From the NCBI GenBank assembly GCA_019636815.1, contig JAHBWT010000002.1, positions 1 to 64,000 on the forward strand: DNA of 64,000 bases, read 5' to 3'. The notes beneath the pieces are model-generated. The model worked only from the letters and a program-made list of their open reading frames with translations. It made no database searches and had not been told where the DNA came from. Source of the stretch: Nitrospira sp. GTDB taxonomy: Bacteria; Nitrospirota; Nitrospiria; Nitrospirales; Nitrospiraceae. Positions 52,890-62,397 of the stretch are shown in pieces; the first letter of the stretch is position 1; the number at the start of each line of letters is the position of its first letter. The translations under genes were made by a program, and so were the position numbers.

Positions 52890-53735
52890 ATGCGTGCTCG
52901 TGAGATCATGAATTCTCAGATTCCCAAGCGCATTATCCAAACGAGCAAGCGTCGTGATCTCAATCTCTTGGAACAAGCCGTTGGAGCCAACATGAGGCTC
53001 CTTAACCCTGAGTTCGAGTATCTGCATTTCGATGATAGGCAGGTCGAGGACTTCATCGACAAGGAATTTCCGGAATATCGAAGGGTTTTTGATTCGTTCG
53101 TCATCCCGATCCAGAAATACGATTTTTTTCGATACTTGGCGATTTATCGGTTTGGTGGCTTCTACTTTGATACGGATGTCTTGCTCGCGTCGAGCCTTGC
53201 TGACTTGTTGCCATATGAATGTGTCTTCCCGTTTGAGGCTATTACGAGCAGTACCTTTCTGCGGCAACAGTGCAATATTGATTGGGAACTTGGTAATTAT
53301 GCCTTTGGAGCGGTGGCCGGCCATCCCTTTCTGCAGGCCATCATCAACAATTGCGTGAGAGCGCAGAACGATGCTGGTTGGGCACACCCGATGGTACAAT
53401 CCATTCCGCAGCTGTTTCGTGAGGAATATCACGTCATATCGACAACTGGTCCATGGCTTGTCTCAAGAACGCTGGCTGAATTTCCAGATGCTGGTGCGAG
53501 GGTCAAAGTGCTATTCCCAGAGGACGTATGTGATCAAGCATCCTGGAACCGCTTTGGGGAGTTTGGCATTCATCTCATGACCGGCAGTTGGCGAAGGCCA
53601 AAGAGATTCTTAAAAAGACGGTTGCAGGGCTACTGGGAACTCTTTCTTCTGAAGCGATTGATGAAAGCAAGTCGGAAGCTTGGTAGAAATAGAGCGGTAC
53701 AATTTAAGACGCATGTCATATCTTCCCCAGTCTAG
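52890..53735 (+). CDS. GT32-type glycosyltransferase (DXD, OCH1-like)
   Basis: This 281-residue protein has IPKRIIQTSKRRD at the start and the core segment KYDFFRYLAIYRFGGFYFDTDVLL, in which D-T-D is the metal-binding DxD motif of the Gly_transf_sug family. Later segments are ISTTGPWLVSRTL and HLMTGSW. ATG 52908 is an alternative start. The donor is not predictable. Confidence 0.88.
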   Translation: MRAREIMNSQIPKRIIQTSKRRDLNLLEQAVGANMRLLNPEFEYLHFDDRQVEDFIDKEFPEYRRVFDSFVIPIQKYDFFRYLAIYRFGGFYFDTDVLLASSLADLLPYECVFPFEAITSSTFLRQQCNIDWELGNYAFGAVAGHPFLQAIINNCVRAQNDAGWAHPMVQSIPQLFREEYHVISTTGPWLVSRTLAEFPDAGARVKVLFPEDVCDQASWNRFGEFGIHLMTGSWRRPKRFLKRRLQGYWELFLLKRLMKASRKLGRNRAVQFKTHVISSPV

Positions 53736-53892
53736 GCGACGTTCCAGTCCTCGAGTGAGTTCTGTTCGACTCAAGATTCAAGGCGACATCTTCTGATCCT
53801 CCTCGTTGAATGCGAATAGCTTGCCTCTTCTGTACCGCTCTCTGCTAGCACACAATTCCAGGCTATGAGAACCAGCAGGTTGTAGACGGATT

Positions 53893-53925
53893 GAAGGATC
53901 CTTCATCCTGACGCATGAAGGATCA
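53893..53925. promoter_or_regulatory. overlapping inverted repeats upstream of the dehydrogenase-acetyltransferase fusion gene
   Basis: A 14-base perfect palindrome TGAAGGATCCTTCA (53893-53906) overlaps a 10-bp stem GATCCTTCAT/ATGAAGGATC (53898-53907 and 53916-53925, 8-base loop). The two structures exclude each other. The position, 41 bases before the ATG, suggests an operator or an RNA switch; this is not demonstrated. Confidence 0.4.
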
Positions 53926-53965
53926 CGCTATCGGCTTCTTTGTGCTGCGACATGAGGAGATTCGC

Positions 53966-55642
53966 ATGAAAACTATTGCGGTCATCGGGGCGGGGTGTTG
54001 GGGAAAGAATCTAGTTCGGAACTATTATGAACTAGGAGCACTCAATTCGGTGTGCGATGCGAATGGAGAAGTGCTGTCTGCTCTGCAAAAGACCTTTCCA
54101 GACGTGACCTATTCGACTAACTTCGAAAACGTATTGGCGGATAAGACCGTCAAAGCCGTGGTCATCGCCTTGCCGGCGGAAAGCCATTATGAGTTTGCCG
54201 CAAAGGCCCTGCGGGCGGGGAAGGATGTGTTCGTCGAAAAGCCGATCGCCCTCGATGTTGATCACGCTAAGAAATTGAATGCCATGTCGTTGGATGGGAG
54301 ACGGATCCTCATGGTGGGACATCTATTGCGCTACCATCCGGCATTTCTCAAGCTGAAGGAGATGGTCGACACAGGCGTACTGGGACGACTGCAGTATGTC
54401 TACTCGACCCGCCTCAGCCTTGGAAAAATCAGACGAGAAGAAAATGCGCTCTGGAGTTTCGCGCCTCACGATATTTCCATGATATTGGCCCTCTGCAATG
54501 AAATGCCTCAGTCGGTGTCTGCAGTTGGGCATAACTATCTTCATAGCCAATTGGCGGATGTGACGACCACGCACCTGTCATTCCCGAGCGGGGTGAACGG
54601 GCACATCTTCGTTTCCTGGCTGCATCCGTTCAAGGAACAAAAACTAATCGTGATCGGGCAGTCCAAAATGGCCGTTTTCGAGGACACGCAGCCGTGGGAG
54701 AAAAAAATCGCCATATATTCCCATACCATCAAATGGCAGAACGGAATACCCGTGCCGGAAAAGGCCGACCCTGAATTTGTACCACTGGAAGGGAAAGAGC
54801 CACTCAGGGAAGAGTGTCTGCATTTTCTGCACTGTATCGAGAAGAGAGAGACTCCGATTACGGATGGGCACGAAGGGTTCCGGGTATTGGAAGTGTTGCA
54901 GCGGGCTCAGAAATCGCTGGAGCAGCGAGCAGGCACAGAAAAGGGTGCTGCCGTTACAAAGAATGAAGATCCCTATTTTGTTCATCAGGCGGCGTTCGTG
55001 GATCTGCCGTGTCAGATCGGGGCCGGTACCAAAATCTGGCACAGGGCACACGTGATGAAAGGTGCGAAGATCGGCGAGCGGTGTATTTTGGGACAAAATG
55101 TCTGTGTCGGCAACGATGTGAAGATCGGCAGCAATGTCAAAATCCAAAACAATGTCTCAGTCTATACCGGGACGGAAATCGAGGACGATGTCTTCCTTGG
55201 TCCGTCGTGTGTCCTGACGAACATTACGAATCCCCGCGCAGAAATCGTGCGCCATTCCCTCTATGAAAAAACGCTGATCAAACGGGGGGCGACCATCGGA
55301 GCCAACGCCACTATCGTCTGCGGTGTAACGATCGGACGGTACGCATTCGTCGCCGCCGGCGCCGTTGTCGTCAAAAATGTGCCCGACTATGCCTTGATGG
55401 TGGGCATGCCGGCGAAGCGGCAAGGCTGGATGAGCCGGCATGGGATCAAGCTCTCGGCTCCGGACCAGGATGGAATCATGACCTGCCCGGAGAGCAAGTT
55501 CAGGTATACGGAAATGAGCGAGGGAGTCCTGCGTTGTCTGGATCTGGACGAGGAGGTGCTGCTTCCCGCAGAGATGGCCGTGGGCAAGGTGTCTTATGAT
55601 CAGCTCAAACAAGTAGTATTCGCAACTCCCTCGTCACAATGA
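53966..55642 (+). CDS. fusion of Gfo/Idh/MocA dehydrogenase and WbpD-like acetyltransferase
   Basis: This 558-residue protein joins two steps of the diacetamido-uronate pathway. Residues about 1-325 are an NAD-dependent oxidoreductase of the WbpB type (GAGCWGKNLVRNYYE, then DVFVEKPIALDVDHA with the EKP motif). Residues about 345-558 are a hexapeptide-repeat acetyltransferase of the WbpD type (IGAGTKIWHRAHVMKGAKIG..., FVAAGAVVVKNVPDYALMVG). GAGGAG fixes ATG 53966. The missing middle step (WbpE) is the next gene. WbpA and an epimerase such as WbpI are not in the window. Confidence 0.9.
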   Translation: MKTIAVIGAGCWGKNLVRNYYELGALNSVCDANGEVLSALQKTFPDVTYSTNFENVLADKTVKAVVIALPAESHYEFAAKALRAGKDVFVEKPIALDVDHAKKLNAMSLDGRRILMVGHLLRYHPAFLKLKEMVDTGVLGRLQYVYSTRLSLGKIRREENALWSFAPHDISMILALCNEMPQSVSAVGHNYLHSQLADVTTTHLSFPSGVNGHIFVSWLHPFKEQKLIVIGQSKMAVFEDTQPWEKKIAIYSHTIKWQNGIPVPEKADPEFVPLEGKEPLREECLHFLHCIEKRETPITDGHEGFRVLEVLQRAQKSLEQRAGTEKGAAVTKNEDPYFVHQAAFVDLPCQIGAGTKIWHRAHVMKGAKIGERCILGQNVCVGNDVKIGSNVKIQNNVSVYTGTEIEDDVFLGPSCVLTNITNPRAEIVRHSLYEKTLIKRGATIGANATIVCGVTIGRYAFVAAGAVVVKNVPDYALMVGMPAKRQGWMSRHGIKLSAPDQDGIMTCPESKFRYTEMSEGVLRCLDLDEEVLLPAEMAVGKVSYDQLKQVVFATPSSQ

Positions 55643-55693
55643 AGTGTGAAGCGGTGCCCAGCGTGAGCATGTAGTCCTTGAAGGAGAGCGATC

Positions 55694-56839
55694 ATGGAGT
55701 TCATTGATCTCAAAAAGCAGTATGAGCGAATCAAACCTCGAATCCATGACAGAATCAATGAAGTGCTGCGTCACGGCAAATTCATTCAGGGGCCGGAAGT
55801 CGTGGAATTGGAACAACAACTGGCCTTATTTGTGGGGGTCAAGTACTGCGTGTCCTGTGCCAGCGGCACCGATGCGTTGTTGCTCAGCCTCATGGCTCAC
55901 GAAGTAGGGCCGGGCGACGCCGTCTTCACCACGCCCTTTACGTTCATTGCGACGACGGAGGTCATCGGCTTGCTTGGTGCCACTCCGGTATTTGTCGATA
56001 TCGATCCTGAAACCTACAACCTCGATCCTGGGAAGCTTGAGCTGACGATCGCAGAAACCAAACGGGGGGAATGTCGTGTTGGTACAGGCAAACAACTCCT
56101 CAAACCGAAATGGATAATTGCCGTGGATCTGTTTGGTCTTCCTGCGGACTATGATGCTATTAACCGGATTGCAAGACAGCACGGTCTGTTGGTCTTGGAG
56201 GATGCTGCTCAAAGCCTCGGGGGCAGCTATAGAGGCAAAGAGTCGGCAACCTTGCCGACATCGCCGCCACTAGTTTCTTTCCGGCGAAGCCGCTCGGTGG
56301 GTACGGTGATGGTGGAGCGATATTCACCAATGACGAGGCACTGGCAAACAGCCTGCGCTCGCTTCGAGAGCACGGTAAGGGATCACACAAGTACGACAAC
56401 GTTCGCATCAACATCAATGGGCGGCTGGATACTCTGCAGGCTGCCATCTTGCTTTCAAAGCTGGAAGTCTTTGAAAGTGAAATCAAAATACGACAGGATG
56501 TTGCCGGACGGTATTCATCCGCGGTGAACGGGTTCGTCCAAGTCCCCTCTATCCCAGACGGTTTTGCATCAGTTTGGGCGCAATATTCTGTGGTGACGGA
56601 CCACCGAGAGGCCTACCTCAAATCGCTCAAAGAGAAAGATATTCCCACGGCGATTTACTATCCGCGCCCGTTGCACCTGCAGACGGCCATTTGCTCATCT
56701 AGGGTACCGAGAGGGGGACTTTCCCGTTGCCGAGCGGATGTCAGAACGAATCTTCAGCCTTCCGATGCACCCATACCTGACCGCACAGGATCAAGAAAAG
56801 ATCATCGCTGCGGTTAGGAATGCACACGCACAGATCTAA
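55694..56839 (+). pseudogene. DegT/DnrJ aminotransferase (WbpE-like) with two compensating frameshifts
   Basis: The N-terminal part is normal (CASGTDALLLSL, PFTFIATTEVIGLLG, LEDAAQSLGGSYRGK). At about 56240 the family sequence moves to another frame, where it continues VGNLADIAATSFFPAKPLGG with the PLP lysine. At about 56689 an extra base returns it to the original frame ([19 protein letters not shown]) and it ends at TAA 56837-56839. So one base is missing near 56240 and one extra is present near 56689. Restored, the gene gives about 382 residues and would act between the WbpB and WbpD domains of the fusion upstream. Confidence 0.9.
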
Positions 56840-56856
56840 TAGGCGAAGACCGGAGC

Positions 56857-57813
56857 ATGTATTCCATGGCCTACGGAGATGCCGCGCCATCCGCGAGACA
56901 ACCACCGACGGTAGGAGCTCTTCTTCATATCAGCGTCTGTGTGTGCACCTTCAAGCGGCCGGTCATGCTCCAGCGGTTACTGGAGAAGTTAATCGAGCAA
57001 GACACAAATGGGCTGTTTTCCTTTTCTGTCCTAGTCGTCGACAATGATCGCTCCGAGTCCGCGAGAGCTGTCGTGGAGAATTGTGCAGCTGCTTCCTCGC
57101 TAGTGATCACCTACGTTGTGGAGCCGCGACAGAATATTGCATTGGCTAGAAATAAAGCCGTTGAGAATACAAGTGGAGAGTTTCTCGCCTTCATCGACGA
57201 TGATGAGTTTCCAATCAAACGTTGGCTAGTCACATTGTATGAGGCTTGTCTGAATTTTCAGGCGGCAGGGATATTAGGGCCTGTGAAACCGCATTTTGAC
57301 GAAGCTCCTCCGACGTGGGTGATCAAGGGGAAATTCTATGAACGGCCCACGTATCCAACTGGGCTAGTCATCGACTGGCGGAAGGGTCGTACGGGGAATG
57401 TTCTGCTCCGTCGGCATGTGTTATTGGAATATGAACAACCATTCCGGCCGGAATTTCGAAACGGTGAAGACCAGGAATTCTTTCACCGTGCGATTGAAAG
57501 AGGTCATGTATTTGTTTGGTGCGACGAAGCTGTTGCCTATGAGACGGTTCCGCCTTTACGGTGGAATCGAAAGTTTCTCTTGAGAAGGGCGCTGCTCCGA
57601 GGCGCTATGGAACCACAGACTCCGGGATTCGGAGTGGGAGATGTCGCCAAGTCGATTGTTGCCGTTGCAGTGTACGGAATAGGTCTCCCATTTTCGCTCT
57701 TCGTGGGACACGATAAGTTTATGTGGTTGTTGGTACGGTTGTGCGATCATATGGGGAAGCTCCTAGCCGTCATTGGAATTAATCCGGTCCAGGAACAATA
57801 CGTGACCGAGTAA
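56857..57813 (+). CDS. family 2 glycosyltransferase
   Basis: This is a 318-residue enzyme. The GT2 fold begins at about residue 24 (ISVCVCTFKRPVMLQRLLEKL), with VLVVDNDRSESAR and the metal site FLAFIDDDEFP near 108. A family-like RQNIALARNKAVE segment precedes the DxD. Near the C-terminus (about 265-290) is a hydrophobic stretch that may associate with the membrane. It starts 18 bases after the aminotransferase. Confidence 0.9.
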   Translation: MYSMAYGDAAPSARQPPTVGALLHISVCVCTFKRPVMLQRLLEKLIEQDTNGLFSFSVLVVDNDRSESARAVVENCAAASSLVITYVVEPRQNIALARNKAVENTSGEFLAFIDDDEFPIKRWLVTLYEACLNFQAAGILGPVKPHFDEAPPTWVIKGKFYERPTYPTGLVIDWRKGRTGNVLLRRHVLLEYEQPFRPEFRNGEDQEFFHRAIERGHVFVWCDEAVAYETVPPLRWNRKFLLRRALLRGAMEPQTPGFGVGDVAKSIVAVAVYGIGLPFSLFVGHDKFMWLLVRLCDHMGKLLAVIGINPVQEQYVTE

Positions 57814-57853
57814 GCCCTTCTCTTACGGCTCCACAACATTCCTGCCCCGCCTG

Positions 57854-58921
57854 ATGATTACAAACAAGTCACACGCATATAGGTTAGAGGCGGGTTATAC
57901 CTATGGAGTCGACACAGTCGATGAGGAGTCATGGCATCATCTTCTTCGTCAATTCACCGATGCCAATATTTATCAAAGCTGGTCATACGGTCTGGTGAGA
58001 AGCAGGCGGAAGGGCATGAGCCATCTCACGTTAAAGGAAGATGGTCGGATTGTTGCGGTCGCGCAATGCAGGATCAAAACAGTTCCTCTCATTGGTGCCG
58101 GGATTGCCTACGTCATGTGGGGGCCGCTGTGGAGACTGCGGGAGAACCGCCAGGATGAAAAGGTGTTTCGCCAAGTGATCCGAGCATTGCGCCTTGAGTA
58201 TGTATGCAAAAGAGGGTTGCTTCTCAGGATCAATCTGGCTCTTTTCGAAGAGGACCATTCCTGGGCGTTGGCAATCCTGAAGGAGGAAGGATTCTTAAAG
58301 GCCAAGAACAATAGAGGATCTCGTACCATTATCATGGATCTCAGTCCGTCACTCGATGAGCTACATGATCGATTGCAGCCGCATTGGCAACGTGAACTGA
58401 AAGTGGCCAGGAAACTCAATCTGGAAATTGAGGAAGGAGTAGAGGAAGACCTGTTCGATCAATTCATCGAAATCTATAAGGAGATGGTGGCGAGGAAGAG
58501 GTTTCTCGAGCCGAACAACATTTATGAATTTCGGAAAATCCAGAGAGAGTTGCCTGCGGACCAGAAGATGAACATTATGCTTTGCAGGTCGGGCGACGGT
58601 TATTGTGCCGGAGTGATCAGCAGTGCTATCGGCTCCACCGCGATTTATTTGTTTGGCGCGACGAGCACCATTGGATTGAAACATCGGGGATCGTATCTTC
58701 TTCAGTGGAAGTTGGTCCAGAGACTAAAAGAGGCTCGCGTGTCTCAGTATGATTTGAACGGGATCAACCCCCACGCAAATCCTGGTACGTATAAGTTTAA
58801 GAGTGATTTGGCTGGAGAAAAAGGGAGAGACGTCAGGTTTGTGGGTTGCTTCGAATCGTGTGAGAATGTGGTGAGTTCGGTGTGCGTCAGCATGGGAGAG
58901 CGGTTGAGAGCGATCTGTTAA
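57854..58921 (+). CDS. FemAB/GNAT-like acyl- or aminoacyltransferase
   Basis: This 355-residue protein is of the FemAB type: two GNAT-like halves with NIYQSWSYGLVRSRRKG near 40 and, near 285, SYLLQWKLVQRLKEARVSQYDLNGINP. The last pattern is shared with proteins that add amino acids or acyl groups to cell-wall or surface polymers. In polysaccharide loci such genes are often linked to decoration of the repeat unit. It precedes the YdjC-like deacetylase by six bases. Confidence 0.8.
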   Translation: MITNKSHAYRLEAGYTYGVDTVDEESWHHLLRQFTDANIYQSWSYGLVRSRRKGMSHLTLKEDGRIVAVAQCRIKTVPLIGAGIAYVMWGPLWRLRENRQDEKVFRQVIRALRLEYVCKRGLLLRINLALFEEDHSWALAILKEEGFLKAKNNRGSRTIIMDLSPSLDELHDRLQPHWQRELKVARKLNLEIEEGVEEDLFDQFIEIYKEMVARKRFLEPNNIYEFRKIQRELPADQKMNIMLCRSGDGYCAGVISSAIGSTAIYLFGATSTIGLKHRGSYLLQWKLVQRLKEARVSQYDLNGINPHANPGTYKFKSDLAGEKGRDVRFVGCFESCENVVSSVCVSMGERLRAIC

Positions 58922-58927
58922 CGCCTG

Positions 58928-59716
58928 ATGCGAAAGCAGGTGAATGACAACTGGGAGTATCTTCGTCCGGTGGCTGGCTCTCTCATCATCAATGCTGACG
59001 ACTGGGGAAGGGATCGTTACACAACCGACCAGTCTCTAGACTGTCTCCGATGCGGGGGCGTTTCTGCTGTTAGCGCTATGGTCTTCATGGAGGATTCTGA
59101 ACGAGCTGCTATCACCGCACGGGACTTCGGAGTGGACAGCGGCCTGCATCTCAACCTGACGACTCCGTTTTCAGGACGCGGGTGCTCCTTGAGGCTCAGA
59201 GAATGCCAAGAAAAAATTGCCCGATACCTTCTGCGACACCGCTTCGCACAGGTGATGTTTCATCCGGGTCTGACTAGCGAATTTGAGTATGTCGTCAAGG
59301 CGCAGATCGATGAATTCGGCCGTCTCTACGGCATGGTCCCTACCAGACTTGACGGTCACCATCATATGCACCTTTGCGCAAACGTGATACTGCAGCATCT
59401 GCTGCCGCTAGGCAGCATTGTGAGGAGAAACTTTTCATTTGAAGCTGGCGAAAAGAGTGTATGGAACCGAGCCTATCGTGGTTGTGTTGATCGCATGTTG
59501 AAAAGACGCCACCGGCTCGCCGACTACTTTTTTTCGTTTCCACCGCTTCAACCAGACATACGTCTCAGGCAGATCGCTATGCTGGCTCGAAATTGGGTTG
59601 TCGAGATAGAAGCGCACCCGGTGAAGCAAAGCGAATATCAATTCCTGATGGAAGGTGGGATCGCTCGATTTTCGGAGGGCATACGAATAGCTACTGCTGA
59701 AGCTATGTCACGCTGA
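58928..59716 (+). CDS. YdjC/ChbG-family carbohydrate deacetylase
   Basis: This is a 262-residue protein with the family metal-binding set: LIINADDWGRD near 20 (Asp-Asp), GLHLNLTTP near 76 (His), RLDGHHHMHL near 140 (His-rich) and EIEAHPVK near 228. ChbG-type enzymes remove an N-acetyl group from chito-oligosaccharides or similar acetamido sugars. Here it probably acts on a sugar precursor or lipid-linked unit, since no signal peptide is seen. Confidence 0.88.
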   Translation: MRKQVNDNWEYLRPVAGSLIINADDWGRDRYTTDQSLDCLRCGGVSAVSAMVFMEDSERAAITARDFGVDSGLHLNLTTPFSGRGCSLRLRECQEKIARYLLRHRFAQVMFHPGLTSEFEYVVKAQIDEFGRLYGMVPTRLDGHHHMHLCANVILQHLLPLGSIVRRNFSFEAGEKSVWNRAYRGCVDRMLKRRHRLADYFFSFPPLQPDIRLRQIAMLARNWVVEIEAHPVKQSEYQFLMEGGIARFSEGIRIATAEAMSR

Positions 59717-59766
59717 AGGACAGGCGGTTCAGTTCTTAATCTGTCATCGGTAGAAATATAACGACT

Positions 59767-61584
59767 ATGCCAGGAATTGTTGGACTCCAAACTCGGATGT
59801 CTCGTGGATGGGCTGAGCCGCAGCTGAAGCGGATGGTCGAGTCCATCCAACACGAGAACTTTTACGTTGCCGGTACCTGGGCGGACGAGTCGCTGGGGCT
59901 CTACGTCGGCTGGGTTGCCAGAAAGCATTCTTTTCCCGACGGCATGCCGCTCAGGTGTGAGCAGGGTAACTTGACGCTGATCTTTTCAGGGGAGGACTTC
60001 TCTGGCCCTCAGGGTAACCAAGGTACAACAGCCTCTACTGAGCGATCTATGGGCGGTGCACCAGCCTATCTTGCGCGCCGCGCTGAGTCTGAGGCCGATT
60101 TTCCGCGCAGTCTTAATGGACGATTTCACGGTGTACTTGCCAACCGAAGGCGAAGAACTGCCACGTTGTTCAATGACCGGTACGGAATGCACCGGATCTA
60201 CTATCACGAGGCTAAGGAAGCATGCTACTTCGCAGCTGAGGCGAAGGCCATTCTTGCTGTGCGACCCGAACTGCGGAGTCTAGAGCCGCGTGCCCTCGGG
60301 GAGTATGTCACGTGCGGTTGTGTGTTAGAGAACCGCACGTTGTTTAGAGGGATTCATGTGTTGCCTGGCGCATCAACGTGGACGATGCGAGACGGTTCAG
60401 TCGAGAAGAAAGGATCCTACTTTTCGCCTCGTGAGTGGGAGGAGCAAGAGATTCTCGAACCGGAAAAGTACTATCAGGAGCTCAGGAACGTATTTGCCTC
60501 GAATCTACCTCGGTACTTTCGGCCTGGGCAACCGATCGGGCTCTCGCTAACAGGGGGATTGGATACGCGGATGATTCTTGCCTGGCACAAACCAACTCCT
60601 GGAACACTACCATGTTACACGTTCGGGGGAACCTACCGTGAATGCCGCGATGTGGTTGTGGCACGAAAGGTTGCCCGTGCGTGCGGCCAAATGCATGAGG
60701 TGATACAGGTTGGGAACGAATTCCTCTTGCGGTTTCGACGTTATGCTGAACGTACGATCTATCTGACGGATGGGTGTGCCGATGTCCGGAGGGCATCAGA
60801 CCTCTACCTCAATGAGCGTGTCCGTGCCCTCGCGCCCGTTAGGATGACCGGGAACTATGGCAGCGAGGTCCTCCGTGGATTGCGCGCATTTAAACCGGTA
60901 CAACTGTTGTCTGGTCTCTTCGAAAAGGAGCTCTCCAACCACTGCTTGCAGGCAAACGAGACGTATCGATCATTACTTCCAGGGAACCCTGTATCGTTTG
61001 CGGTGTTCAAACAAGCTCCCTGGTACCACTACGGATTATTGGCCCTTGAGGAGACTCAGGTTTCGCTACGTTCTCCTTATCTTGATAACGAAATTGTTCG
61101 GACCGTGTTTCGAGCACCGCCGTCGATGCTAGTGAGCAATGATGTGTGTCTCCGGTTGATTGCCGACGGCAGCTCAATACTTCGCAGCATTCTCACGGAT
61201 CGGGAGGTAGGTGGGGCTGGGCGGATTGGGGTCTTGTCACGAGGCCTCCATGAATTTCTAACCAAGGCAGAGTATGCATACGACTATGGCATGCCCCAGT
61301 GGGTTGCCAAAGTTGACTATGCTCTATATCCGCTTCATCTTGAGCGGCTTTTTCTAGGAAGAAACAAGTTCAACCATTACCGCGTGTGGTACCGTGATTC
61401 TCTCGCCAAGTACGTTCGCGAGGTACTCCTGGATCGATGTACGTTCTCCAGGCCATTTATTCAGAGAAATACGCTGGAGAAGATGGTGAATGGGCATCTA
61501 AAAGGAAACGCGAACTATACCAATGAGATCCATACGGTCTTAACGCTCGAACTTCTTCACCGCCTCCTCATAGACAAGCAGTGA
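59767..61584 (+). CDS. asparagine-synthetase-like protein lacking the glutaminase cysteine
   Basis: This 605-residue protein has the AsnB layout. The N-terminal Ntn-type domain is present (FNDRYGMHRIYYHE) but starts MPGIVGLQ, so the catalytic Cys2 of glutamine amidotransferases is Pro. The synthetase domain has GLSLTGGLDTRMIL near 260, a variant of the SGGxDS pyrophosphate loop. Use of glutamine is unlikely; free ammonia or another amine may be used, possibly to amidate a uronic acid of the polymer. The context of surface-polymer genes supports this, but it is inference. Confidence 0.85.
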   Translation: MPGIVGLQTRMSRGWAEPQLKRMVESIQHENFYVAGTWADESLGLYVGWVARKHSFPDGMPLRCEQGNLTLIFSGEDFSGPQGNQGTTASTERSMGGAPAYLARRAESEADFPRSLNGRFHGVLANRRRRTATLFNDRYGMHRIYYHEAKEACYFAAEAKAILAVRPELRSLEPRALGEYVTCGCVLENRTLFRGIHVLPGASTWTMRDGSVEKKGSYFSPREWEEQEILEPEKYYQELRNVFASNLPRYFRPGQPIGLSLTGGLDTRMILAWHKPTPGTLPCYTFGGTYRECRDVVVARKVARACGQMHEVIQVGNEFLLRFRRYAERTIYLTDGCADVRRASDLYLNERVRALAPVRMTGNYGSEVLRGLRAFKPVQLLSGLFEKELSNHCLQANETYRSLLPGNPVSFAVFKQAPWYHYGLLALEETQVSLRSPYLDNEIVRTVFRAPPSMLVSNDVCLRLIADGSSILRSILTDREVGGAGRIGVLSRGLHEFLTKAEYAYDYGMPQWVAKVDYALYPLHLERLFLGRNKFNHYRVWYRDSLAKYVREVLLDRCTFSRPFIQRNTLEKMVNGHLKGNANYTNEIHTVLTLELLHRLLIDKQ

Positions 61585-61678
61585 TGGACAACTGTTTGCG
61601 GAGTAGCTGCTGACAGCTCACTCTTGCTTCGAATTCGATACATCCGAGCGGATGATCGTCAAGTTGTAGGGAAGGTTT

Positions 61679-62353
61679 GTGGGACAGGACAAGGCCGCAC
61701 ACTACGACCTTCAGTATCAAAAGGAGAATTATTTTGGATATCGAGAGTGGTTATACGACAGGTATATAGCCGGATTGATCGACGTGAGTGGTTTGAATCC
61801 TGGAGCGACCGTTTTGGATGTCGGATGCGGGCAAGGGTTCTTTTCCTACCTTTTCAGTAAGCATGGAATGGTGGCCCACGGGATTGATATCTCGGAGGTC
61901 GGAATCCGAGCGGCACAACGCACCTACGGGCATAGGGGGGTTTCCTTCTCTGTGGCAGATATAGCATCCAACAATCTTTTGCGGCAGTTCGATTGCGTGT
62001 TCGCTCGCGGGTTGTCTCTGTATAACAGGCCTGATTTTTCGGACAATATTGAGGTGACAAAAAGTTTATTGAGGCTGGTGAAACCAACTGGTGTCCTCAT
62101 GTTTTTGTATTATTCCAATTGTTCATCGAAGAGAAGCGATTCCTGGCGGTATCACTCGTGGAGTGAATTGCAGAGTCATTTTAGGCAATTTCAAGGCGCG
62201 AGGTTCTACTTTTCATTTAAAATCGATACATTTCTGTTTGGACGGTATGCCTTTACGAAGTTAGGCACGCAGATAAACATGCTGATGAGCAAAGTGACCC
62301 GTAAAGGAGGCGATCTCATCTGTCTCGTAAACAAGTCGCCAGCTGGCTCGTAA
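61679..62353 (+). CDS. class I SAM-dependent methyltransferase
   Basis: This 224-residue protein has the SAM motif VLDVGCGQGFFSYLF (about 45-60), then GIDISEVGIRAAQ (acidic end of strand 2) and FDCVFARGLSLYN (motif IV-like). A GTG at 61679 is the start; no good ATG exists. It probably methylates a sugar of the repeat unit or a lipid-linked intermediate. It ends 45 bases before the deacetylase gene. Confidence 0.85.
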   Translation: MGQDKAAHYDLQYQKENYFGYREWLYDRYIAGLIDVSGLNPGATVLDVGCGQGFFSYLFSKHGMVAHGIDISEVGIRAAQRTYGHRGVSFSVADIASNNLLRQFDCVFARGLSLYNRPDFSDNIEVTKSLLRLVKPTGVLMFLYYSNCSSKRSDSWRYHSWSELQSHFRQFQGARFYFSFKIDTFLFGRYAFTKLGTQINMLMSKVTRKGGDLICLVNKSPAGS

Positions 62354-62397
62354 GTGCGGATTGTCAGCAATACGAGCTGTTATCCGGATGTGATCAT

